The position numbers and the translations under genes are program-made. Below, piece by piece: positions 1-6,875 of a stretch of 23,586 bases of DNA; the first letter of the stretch is position 1, and every line of letters starts with the position of its first letter. This DNA is from a virus. The stretch covers positions 1 to 23,586 of the IMG/VR virus record IMGVR_UViG_3300010296_000090, one strand, 5' to 3'. The notes under the pieces are model-generated. The model did no database searches and was not told the DNA's origin. It saw only the letters and a program-made list of their open reading frames with translations.

Positions 1-652
1 GTTCGTTATAATCATAATCAACTGTGTCATAGAAAAAACTACTAAAACCGTTTGTTGATAAAATACCATAGTCCATAGGTAAACCAGCAAATGGCGATGT
101 ATCATATCCGCCGCCGACATATCTTAAATCTAAACTAAGCAAAGGTTCTACTATTCCAGTTAACCTTCCGTCTAGTGATAAAGATACACCTGGAGGAAGA
201 ACCCCGTCGCCTTCAGCAATAAAATATTCTAAAACATCTCCCGCACTTAGGTCAGGATCTACTGCTTCAAGTTGGTAATCTATAATTGCATTATCAAGTA
301 TGAAAAGCGATTGATTTGGCCCTACAGGAAGCAAGCCTTCATTTGTACGCCATTCGGGTGCATCAGGACCAGAAACATCTATTTGTACAGTTCTGTCTTC
401 TAGTTTATCTTTGTAAGTTGCTCTTAATGTAAATCTACTAGAAGTATTATATGCAACTTCGTAAACAGTTCCTTCAATAAAACGTTGATCTTCTGATATA
501 CGCAAGCCAGCAGGCAGTCTACCTGCAATAACTTCGACATTACTATTGTAAGCAGAATTTAGTGGTAGTAGTAAGTTAACAACGGATCTTTCGACCATTG
601 TTGCAATTTTTCTACCTGTGGGAACTGACCATAAACTATCCGGTTGCGCCAT
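1..652 (-). CDS. Virion structural protein with Ig-like repeats (C-terminus beyond the left edge)
   Basis: The frame is open from an ATG at 652 to the window edge, giving 217 residues and no stop, so the protein continues to the left. The start follows AAGGA with a 7-base gap and lies 23 bases below a GATAAATA late promoter. Two segments, about residues 46-63 (LPAGLRIS...EGTV) and 152-168 (LPPGVSLSLDGRLTGIV), match the pattern of He_PIG/cadherin-like Ig domains (LPxGLxxxxxGxxxG). Such domains are common on phage surface and tail proteins, where they mediate weak carbohydrate or surface contacts. It is the last visible gene of the fibre cluster. The virion role is inferred from the late promoter, the neighbours and the domain type; the exact structure it belongs to is unknown. 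Confidence 0.75.
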   Translation of the reverse strand, partial: MAQPDSLWSVPTGRKIATMVERSVVNLLLPLNSAYNSNVEVIAGRLPAGLRISEDQRFIEGTVYEVAYNTSSRFTLRATYKDKLEDRTVQIDVSGPDAPEWRTNEGLLPVGPNQSLFILDNAIIDYQLEAVDPDLSAGDVLEYFIAEGDGVLPPGVSLSLDGRLTGIVEPLLSLDLRYVGGGYDTSPFAGLPMDYGILSTNGFSSFFYDTVDYDYNE

Positions 653-674
653 ACTTGAATCCTTTTATTACAAG

Positions 675-682
675 TATTTATC
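675..682 (-). promoter_or_regulatory. T4-type late promoter (GATAAATA)
   Basis: On the minus strand the sequence reads CCGATAAATACTTG, matching the T4-like late -10 box NATAAATA recognised by a gp55-type sigma factor. It lies between the stop of the 235-residue gene (687) and the start at 652, leaving a leader of about 17 bases that carries AAGGA. Confidence 0.75.
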
Positions 683-686
683 GGAA

Positions 687-1394
687 TCATATACTTCCAA
701 GATCTATGTTTCCAGAAGCCGGTGCACCAAATGTTCCTAAATCAACATCAATGTTTGTTACTAAGAAATGCATTAGACTACTATAATCTGGAACTATGCC
801 ACCAAAGTCGAATCCAGCATTCCATTCTGCCCAATCACGGATATCGTAACCCCAAACATTGCCTTCCATGTTTCCTGCAAAAAATCCGGTGATTGTACTT
901 GCATTAACTACACCAACATTTAATAAATCGTTTCCTTGTGCGTCCAAATTGCCGCCTAACTGAGGTGTAAGGTCTTCAACTAGTTCAGCAATGTTAGTGT
1001 TTTCAATAGTAAGAGTACTGTCAACAATTGAAGTAGTAATACCATCTCCGCCTGCAATAGTAAAGGACGCTACATCGTCAAGCGTTACATTTCCACTGTC
1101 ACTGTTTATTGTAAGTGTGTCTAAACCTACATCTGCCGATATAACAATTTTATTTTCATCTGCGGTAAGTGTAATTTTATCTGAGCCGGCAATCTTTTTA
1201 AATTGTAGATCGTAATTTACTTTGTTGTAATAAAGACCTTCGCCGACTGATCCAAGATTTGAAACAGTTGTTTGTTCGTCGTCTCTAAGATCTAGTTCTT
1301 CAAAATTGGTGTTGATTTTGATCATCGCTTCGCGAAGATCATCACCTGTACCGTCATTTGCTACACTACCAACATTGATTAATTGAATTGCCAT
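687..1394 (-). CDS. Tail-fibre-like protein with shared N-terminal module, 235 aa
   Basis: Residues 1-36 form a module with the pattern MAxQxIxxGxxxNDGTGDxxRxAxxKINxNFxEL. The 217- and 3030-residue proteins of this window begin the same way, and I recognise it as a common N-terminus of fibre-like proteins in marine T4-like phages. The rest is rich in Asn, Thr, Gly and Asp with short alternating hydrophobic strands, as in beta-structured trimeric fibres. There is no transmembrane segment. The ATG at 1394 follows AAGGA (AAGGATAAGAC) and lies 9 bases after the subtilase stop with no promoter between, so the two genes are probably one late transcript. The C-terminus is short and unlike known receptor-binding tips, so this could be an accessory fibre or fibre-base protein. 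The specific role is unknown. Confidence 0.8.
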   Translation of the reverse strand: MAIQLINVGSVANDGTGDDLREAMIKINTNFEELDLRDDEQTTVSNLGSVGEGLYYNKVNYDLQFKKIAGSDKITLTADENKIVISADVGLDTLTINSDSGNVTLDDVASFTIAGGDGITTSIVDSTLTIENTNIAELVEDLTPQLGGNLDAQGNDLLNVGVVNASTITGFFAGNMEGNVWGYDIRDWAEWNAGFDFGGIVPDYSSLMHFLVTNIDVDLGTFGAPASGNIDLGSI

Positions 1395-1403
1395 GTCTTA
1401 TCC

Positions 1404-3308
1404 TTATGTACTTGTATCATTAACAACAACTGAAACTGATTTGTCTATACCTACTAGTTCAAGTACCATAGTTTCTGCACCTTCAGCTGTTACGTCTAAT
1501 GCAAAAGTAAAAGTTTTTGTTCCAATACCGTCATCGCCAATTGTAAAACTACCTTCTAGAAGATCGCCGTTAATATCAGCCGAACTTACTCCAGTGATTA
1601 CATAATCAACAGTAGAGTCTTGTGCAATATTAGTTGTTGTAAGGGTAATAGTAACAGTATTTCCCTCATCAACTGAGCCTGAACTTGCAGTCAGTGCATA
1701 TGTTTTTATAACAGAAGTGTCTGTTTGAGCTTCTGTTAGCGTACTTCCTATTGAAAGTTGTGTTTTACTATTAAATTTATTCCAAATAAATCTATTATTA
1801 GAACCTAACAAACTTCTAGCATTTGTATAATCATTATCAAACCCTGTTGTATAAAGCCTATCAGTTTTTGCAGTCCCTGTAAAATAATTTAGAGCTTGTG
1901 CAGGAGTTGAACCTGGATTTAATTGAAGCCATAGTGCTAATACACCTGCAACTTGCGGAGATGCCATTGACGTTCCTGATAAATTACCAATTAGGTAATC
2001 ATCATTAAACTGGTAAGGGCCGTCGTCGTATGAATTAGTGGTGCTAAGTGTACTAAAAATATTTGTTCCTGGAGCCCAAACATTTACGCCAGGTCCTTTT
2101 TCACTAGATTCTGCTGCTTGTTCTCTACCATTTGCTGCAATGTCACTGTCTATGTTTCCAACAATAAATGCTTCAGTACTAAACGGTGAAGAACCTCTGT
2201 TGTAATAAACATTTTGGCTCGGCGTAAAGTAAAATGATGCTGCTGATCTAGTGAAGTAATTATCGTAATCGGCGCCGCCGTCTATATCAATTTTTTGACG
2301 ATAGTTACCTCCTGCTATACAAACGTGTACTCCTGCATCAATAAGTTCTTCGACATCAGCATCAACAGATGCTACATGTATTCCAAATCGATAACCAAAA
2401 GTTAGACTATAGTAACTACCAATCATACCTTTTGCTGTATCTCTGTACTGTCCTGTATTATCGGGGCTTGCAGTAGTTGCGCCTCTATATGTTATACTGT
2501 CAACATCGTAAAAATAGGTACCGTATCCCCAACTCATGTTAACAATAGTTGGACGCTTTGCACCTGTTAAAGGATCTATTGGCTTTGCATTATGCCATTC
2601 TTTTATAACATCAAATACGTCTGAAATGGGGATGCCTGTACCACTGTCGCCTGTGCCTTCTAATCCTGCAACTTTTACACTGTATATATTTGCATTTTTA
2701 GCCCAGCCGTATGTTTTACCTGCTGCAATACCTGCACAGTGAGTACCGTGTCCGTCATAATCTCTATAGTGGTTAGCACTTTGCGTTCCTGGAAGTCCGC
2801 TAGCCGCATACCAATCAATTTGTTGTACTCTGCTATTTCCGTCGGCATCTTGAAATTCAGGATGATCTACTTGTAATCCACTATCTTGAATAACTATATC
2901 AACTCCTGTTCCATCAAGTGTGTAATTATAACCACCACTGATAGTGTAGCCTATGTAAGGATTGTTTGCTTCATTAACTCTACGCAACCCCCAATTTATA
3001 TTATCACCTCTTGTTTCTGTTGACTTTGCAAAAACACCTGTTTGTACAGCGTGGAGACCAATTTCAATATCGTCACGAAGATCTGGTCTTAGTTCGCATG
3101 CAACAACCCTTGAGTCGCTGTTAAGTGCTGTTGCTTCTTCGTCTGTAAGCATGTAGTGCGTGTTACGTTGTGAACCAGGACGAGCGTTTGCTACTGTTGC
3201 GCTTCTGTTAGGAATTGCGCCGCCTCCGGTAGCAGCAATCATTTCTGCATTAAACGCATTGTAATCTACGCCTTTTTTTAATGTAACAATATATTCTCTT
3301 TCACTCAT
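1404..3308 (-). CDS. Subtilisin-like serine protease (family S8) with propeptide-like N-terminus and Calx-beta-like C-terminus
   Basis: The protein has 634 residues. Residues 1-80 (EYIVTLKKG...VVACELRP) resemble an I9-type subtilisin propeptide. The peptidase domain follows at about 105-500 with a complete catalytic set: Asp142 in VIQDSG, His187 in DGHGTHCAG, the oxyanion Asn335 in AGGN, and Ser447 in SGTSMASP. Residues about 535-634 (SVDEGNTVTITLTTTN...) look like a Calx-beta fold. No signal peptide is visible, so it is not obviously secreted. The ATG at 3308 follows AGGA with an 8-base gap, below a perfect TATAAATA late promoter. It lies between fibre genes, so a virion-borne protease that cuts host surface protein or matures the fibres is likely but inferred. 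T4-type prohead proteases are a different family, so capsid maturation is less likely. Confidence 0.92.
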   Translation of the reverse strand: MSEREYIVTLKKGVDYNAFNAEMIAATGGGAIPNRSATVANARPGSQRNTHYMLTDEEATALNSDSRVVACELRPDLRDDIEIGLHAVQTGVFAKSTETRGDNINWGLRRVNEANNPYIGYTISGGYNYTLDGTGVDIVIQDSGLQVDHPEFQDADGNSRVQQIDWYAASGLPGTQSANHYRDYDGHGTHCAGIAAGKTYGWAKNANIYSVKVAGLEGTGDSGTGIPISDVFDVIKEWHNAKPIDPLTGAKRPTIVNMSWGYGTYFYDVDSITYRGATTASPDNTGQYRDTAKGMIGSYYSLTFGYRFGIHVASVDADVEELIDAGVHVCIAGGNYRQKIDIDGGADYDNYFTRSAASFYFTPSQNVYYNRGSSPFSTEAFIVGNIDSDIAANGREQAAESSEKGPGVNVWAPGTNIFSTLSTTNSYDDGPYQFNDDYLIGNLSGTSMASPQVAGVLALWLQLNPGSTPAQALNYFTGTAKTDRLYTTGFDNDYTNARSLLGSNNRFIWNKFNSKTQLSIGSTLTEAQTDTSVIKTYALTASSGSVDEGNTVTITLTTTNIAQDSTVDYVITGVSSADINGDLLEGSFTIGDDGIGTKTFTFALDVTAEGAETMVLELVGIDKSVSVVVNDTST

Positions 3309-3329
3309 TTGTTTTTTCCTAGTTTAATA

Positions 3330-3337
3330 TATTTATA
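3330..3337 (-). promoter_or_regulatory. T4-type late promoter (TATAAATA, perfect match)
   Basis: The minus strand reads GTTATAAATATATT. The TAA stop of the 907-residue gene (3333-3335) is embedded in the promoter box. The predicted RNA starts near 3324, about 16 bases before the subtilase ATG, and carries AGGA. Confidence 0.85.
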
Positions 3338-6056
3338 ACGCTGCTACTGCTGTTTGGAAATCTCCGTATGTTGCTGCGCCAGCAACAATTGATTGCAATG
3401 TTGCAATGCTAATGTATCCTGGTATTGTACCATTTACAGCATCAACAAGCAATGAACTATCATCACCAAATACGCTACCTTGTAAGTCACCTGTAACTGT
3501 ACCAGTTATATTACCTACAAATCCTCCGGCTGTAAGAACGTTGCTGCTTGGATTATATGTTAAAGCAGTGTCAGTTTCAATACCTTGTGTTCCAGTTGCG
3601 CCTCCGAGGAAGGCTATGTAAACAGTTTCGTCTGTTGTATTATTTGCTACTGCTGTAATACTTGTAGCAATATCAGCAGTACCAGTTAAATCACCTACAA
3701 CATTACCTGTAACGTTACCAGTTAAATTCCCATTTAATGTTCCATTGACAGCATCAACAATAACTCCACTGTCGTCGCCAAATACGCTACCTTTTAAGTC
3801 TCCAGTAATACCACTTGTAACTGGACCAAAAAATCTAATATTATCTGCGGTAAAGTTAATAAATGTATTTGTTCCGCCTGGACCTATGCTAATAGCATTT
3901 CCGTCACCTACATCTGTTGTAATTGAAATACTATCATCTGCTGTTAAATTATTAGCGATGAGTGCGTTTGTAAATTGTATTGTACCTTCAACTGTTGTGG
4001 TTGATCCTGAATTACCTATTGTTATAGCAGTAGCACTTGTACCACCTAATGTAAGAGTTGTGTTGTCTATATTTCCTGTTACATTGCCAGTAAATGTAGC
4101 ATCGCTGCCGTCTGTTCCATTTTCAAGTACTTTGGCTATTCCGTCTGCTGCATATACATCACCAGTTAGATCCCCAACAATGCTAAACCCAGTTAGTATG
4201 CCGCCGAAGTCTCCTGTGATATTTGTAAACCCACTGATAGTACCTCCAGTGTCTCCTGTGATATTTGTAAATCCTGTAATATCACCGCCTGTATCACCAG
4301 TAATTGTAGTAAACCCACTAATCGTACCGCCTGTGTCACCAGCTAAATTTAAAAACCCGCTTATAGTTCCACCACTGTCACCTGTTAGTGTAGTGAACCC
4401 ACTGATGGTACCACCACTGTCACCTGTTAGTGTAGTGAACCCACTGATGGTACCACCACTGTCACCAGTTAAATTTAAAAACCCACTTATAGTTCCGCCA
4501 CTATCGCCTGTTAGTGTTGTAAAACCACTTATAGTTCCACCAGATGCACCTGTTATATTTAAAAATGAACTTAATGTTCCTGCACCAGTTCCTGTTATGT
4601 TTACAAACTGTGTAAGGTCTCCTGAACCTGCACCAGTAATTGAAGCAAAGTCTGTAATTGATCCATTGTCTGAACTAGAAATGTCACTTGCTTCAAATGC
4701 TTCAGTTCCTATAGTCCATTTGTCTGTGCTATCATTATATACAAATGTTACATTTGCTTCTGACCCCCGGTCGATTTCAATACCCGAAGTTGTTCCTGTG
4801 ACTCCTGCGCCTGTTTCGCCATTGTTTAAAACAATTACATTGTCACTTATTGTTGTATTTGTTGTGTCAACTGTTGTAGTTGTGCCACTTACAGTTAAGT
4901 TTCCTGCTATTTCAACATCATTAAACTCTGAAGTTCCTGTTACTGTAACAACATTGCCGTCGAACTGTCCTTTGTGTAATTCTACCCAAGCACTATTCTG
5001 ATACAGTTGGAATCTATTTTGTGTTGTATTATATATTACATCGCCATTCTGTCCTACAAGGTATCCTGCTTCTGTATCTGTTAATTGTGAAAAGCGTACC
5101 GGAGTATCAGCAAAACGTATTCTGTTTCCTGCTCGGAATATTAAATCTGTGCTTGCACTATATTCTGCAATGCCTGTGCCGCTTTCAAATGTAAATCCGT
5201 CGGCTTCACCGTTGTATATAACTGTGTTACCTGTGTTTTCTTCACCAATAACTACATCATAATTATTACGTGCATTTATTATAGTATTATTATCAGCAGG
5301 ACCAACATATTCACCAGCTCTTGCTGTTGTTACATCAGCAATAGATGCTGTAAGATTTACTGTAGTTATAGTTGTATTGTTTATAACACCTACAACTTCA
5401 GATGCAACTCCATCGATTATCATTGAAGAATCGTCACCAAATACAGAACCTCTAATGTCTGTATCAAACGTTGCACCTTCATCAAACAACCCTGCTAGGC
5501 TTGAATCTAAATCTGCTGCTAATAGATACCCAATATCGTTCTCAAATTCTGATACTTGTGTTGGTGCACCTTCTAGGGCAGCATAACTAATCTTACCTGT
5601 TGCTGCGTTGAATACTCGGCTCTCGTTACCAGCAATTAGGTCACCCATAAATTCGTTAGCAACAACTCTGTTGAAATATAAATCTGTTGTACCTATATCA
5701 ACATCACCAACAGTTGCTGGAACAATTTGTTCTGCTACTTCGATTTCATCAACACTAATGTTACCAATGTCGTTAAAATCTCTAAACTCAATTGCATCTC
5801 CAGTGGCGTTAACTTTTAAAAATTTATTTGCTGCGTCTACATAATTTGCTGGAGTGTCTGTGAGATCGATAAAGTTTTGTGCTTCTAGTCTGTTACCATT
5901 TATTGTAATATCAGCAGCATTTATAGTGCCAACAGCATCTATATCTTGTACCCTTACTATACTGCTTTCGCGTAGGTCAAGGTTGTCTCCCGCCGGTAAC
6001 TCTTTTAGTTTATTACCGTCTGTTGTATCAATTACCAGTGGAAATCTATTTGCCAT
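3333..6056 (-). CDS. Repeat-rich tail-fibre-like protein, 907 aa
   Basis: The start at 6056 follows AGGA with an 8-base gap and a GATAAATA promoter. The N-terminus (residues 1-60, with LPAGDNLDLRESSI) differs from the module shared by its fibre neighbours and may be a second kind of docking segment. Around residue 390 is a Thr-rich strand segment (TVSGTTTTVDTT). Residues 466-633 are twelve copies of a 14-residue unit of the type TISGFTTLTGDSGG, encoded by a 42-bp tandem repeat. Blocks of the type GSVFGDDSxxxVDAVNGT recur around the repeat, and GNVTGNVVGDLTG is shared with the 217-residue protein. Regular Gly/Asp turns suggest a beta-helix or beta-solenoid shaft. A fibre shaft role is inferred. 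The stop codon overlaps the next gene's promoter. Confidence 0.82.
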   Translation of the reverse strand: MANRFPLVIDTTDGNKLKELPAGDNLDLRESSIVRVQDIDAVGTINAADITINGNRLEAQNFIDLTDTPANYVDAANKFLKVNATGDAIEFRDFNDIGNISVDEIEVAEQIVPATVGDVDIGTTDLYFNRVVANEFMGDLIAGNESRVFNAATGKISYAALEGAPTQVSEFENDIGYLLAADLDSSLAGLFDEGATFDTDIRGSVFGDDSSMIIDGVASEVVGVINNTTITTVNLTASIADVTTARAGEYVGPADNNTIINARNNYDVVIGEENTGNTVIYNGEADGFTFESGTGIAEYSASTDLIFRAGNRIRFADTPVRFSQLTDTEAGYLVGQNGDVIYNTTQNRFQLYQNSAWVELHKGQFDGNVVTVTGTSEFNDVEIAGNLTVSGTTTTVDTTNTTISDNVIVLNNGETGAGVTGTTSGIEIDRGSEANVTFVYNDSTDKWTIGTEAFEASDISSSDNGSITDFASITGAGSGDLTQFVNITGTGAGTLSSFLNITGASGGTISGFTTLTGDSGGTISGFLNLTGDSGGTISGFTTLTGDSGGTISGFTTLTGDSGGTISGFLNLAGDTGGTISGFTTITGDTGGDITGFTNITGDTGGTISGFTNITGDFGGILTGFSIVGDLTGDVYAADGIAKVLENGTDGSDATFTGNVTGNIDNTTLTLGGTSATAITIGNSGSTTTVEGTIQFTNALIANNLTADDSISITTDVGDGNAISIGPGGTNTFINFTADNIRFFGPVTSGITGDLKGSVFGDDSGVIVDAVNGTLNGNLTGNVTGNVVGDLTGTADIATSITAVANNTTDETVYIAFLGGATGTQGIETDTALTYNPSSNVLTAGGFVGNITGTVTGDLQGSVFGDDSSLLVDAVNGTIPGYISIATLQSIVAGAATYGDFQTAVAAL
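4158..4661 (-). repeat. 42-bp in-frame tandem repeat, 12 units
   Basis: Twelve consecutive 42-base units encode a 14-residue repeat (TISGFTTLTGDSGG and variants such as TISGFLNLAGDTGG). The outer units are degenerate, while 4369-4410 and 4411-4452 are identical base for base. This points to recent unit duplication by slippage or unequal recombination, so copy number is likely to vary between relatives. Confidence 0.95.
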
Positions 6057-6079
6057 TCTCTAAATCCTGTTACTTACTG

Positions 6080-6087
6080 TATTTATC
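6080..6087 (-). promoter_or_regulatory. T4-type late promoter (GATAAATA)
   Basis: The minus strand reads ACGATAAATACAGT, one base beyond the stop of the 217-residue gene (6089-6091) and 24 bases before the ATG at 6056. Confidence 0.8.
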
Positions 6088-6088
6088 G

Positions 6089-6742
6089 TTATATCGGAGT
6101 GTTACCATTTACTGCATAAACCGCCGCTGCTAACTTATCTATCGCTTCTGCTAGTGTTGTTGGACGAGGTGTGTTCCATTGTGCTGCATTTGCAGGAGCA
6201 TAGTTAACATCTCCTGTAAGATCTCCGACAACATTACCTGTAACGTTTCCTACTACAGTACCATTTAAGTTACCATATAGTTCTCCGTTAACACCGTCAA
6301 CAATAACTGTGCTATCATCTGCTGCTACTGTTCCTATAAAGTTACCGTAGAATGTATTTGTATTTGAATCAAAAGTTTTTGAACTATCTTGTCCAAACAA
6401 ATCACCAACAACATCTGCACGTTGACTAGCTCTACTACCATTTACAAGTAAAACACCGTTACCATCAACTTCAATCCTAGCACTATTTAAATAGATAAAG
6501 TCTTTTACGTATACGTCAGCAAACCTATTAGTCGAAGTACCTATATCGTACTGTCCGTCTGCGTCTGGTACAAGACTTGCTCCAACTGCCGAACTGCTGC
6601 CAGTATCTGGATCAGCGCCTGCACTAAAGTCTCTAGCGTACAGTTCCGCAAAGTTGTCATTGATTTTATCAAATGCGCTGCGAAGCGGATCACCATCTCC
6701 TTTGTTTGCACTTGTACCGATATTAATTAGTTGTCTTGCCAT
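6089..6742 (-). CDS. Tail-fibre-like protein with shared N-terminal module, 217 aa
   Basis: Residues 1-38 carry the shared fibre module (MARQLINIGTSANKGDGD...FDKINDNFAELYARD). The second half contains VIVDGVNGELYGNLNG and GNVTGNVVGDLTGD, the same beta-repeat type as in the adjacent 907-residue protein. Near residue 60 is a YDIGTSTNRFADVYV segment like one in the 3030-residue protein (YNIGSASLKYNEIFA), a pattern common near phage fibre C-termini. The ATG at 6742 lies inside the end of the 50-residue gene and uses an AAGGGG Shine-Dalgarno within it, so translation is probably coupled. It looks like a compact fibre or fibre-base protein built from modules found in its neighbours. The precise role is unknown. 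Confidence 0.82.
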   Translation of the reverse strand: MARQLINIGTSANKGDGDPLRSAFDKINDNFAELYARDFSAGADPDTGSSSAVGASLVPDADGQYDIGTSTNRFADVYVKDFIYLNSARIEVDGNGVLLVNGSRASQRADVVGDLFGQDSSKTFDSNTNTFYGNFIGTVAADDSTVIVDGVNGELYGNLNGTVVGNVTGNVVGDLTGDVNYAPANAAQWNTPRPTTLAEAIDKLAAAVYAVNGNTPI

Positions 6743-6875
6743 TAGGTGCCCCTTGTACTCTTATTCGAAGAATGTTGTTTTGCAGAACTGCTTGACGCTC
6801 CTGCGGATTTTTTGTGTCGTTGTAGGCAACAGCCTTATTTTTCTTAACCATTTTATCTACTTTTGGTTTATCCAT
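6723..6875 (-). CDS. Small basic protein, 50 aa, coupled between two fibre genes
   Basis: A 50-codon frame begins MDKPKVDKMVKKNKAVAYND and ends GAPNGKTTN. Its ATG shares a base with the TAA stop of the 3030-residue gene (TAATG) and follows AGGA with an 8-base gap. Its 3' end overlaps the 217-residue gene by 20 bases and supplies that gene's Shine-Dalgarno. Both junctions are typical of translational coupling, and the frame fills a gap of about 130 bases in an otherwise gap-free operon, so I judge it a real gene. The product is rich in Lys and Asn, with no membrane segment or recognised motif. It may be a small virion or assembly factor, but nothing in the sequence proves a function. Confidence 0.7.
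   Translation of the reverse strand: MDKPKVDKMVKKNKAVAYNDTKNPQERQAVLQNNILRIRVQGAPNGKTTN

Noticed and set aside
4158-4661. CRISPR-like array of regular repeats
   Set aside because: Units abut with no unique spacers and are read in frame as a 14-residue protein repeat.
3745-5001. 418-codon plus-strand open frame
   Set aside because: It is exactly antisense to the repeat part of the 907-residue gene, its product is a Pro/Val/Ser repeat mirroring that repeat, and it has no Shine-Dalgarno or promoter. Repetition keeps stops out of the opposite frame.
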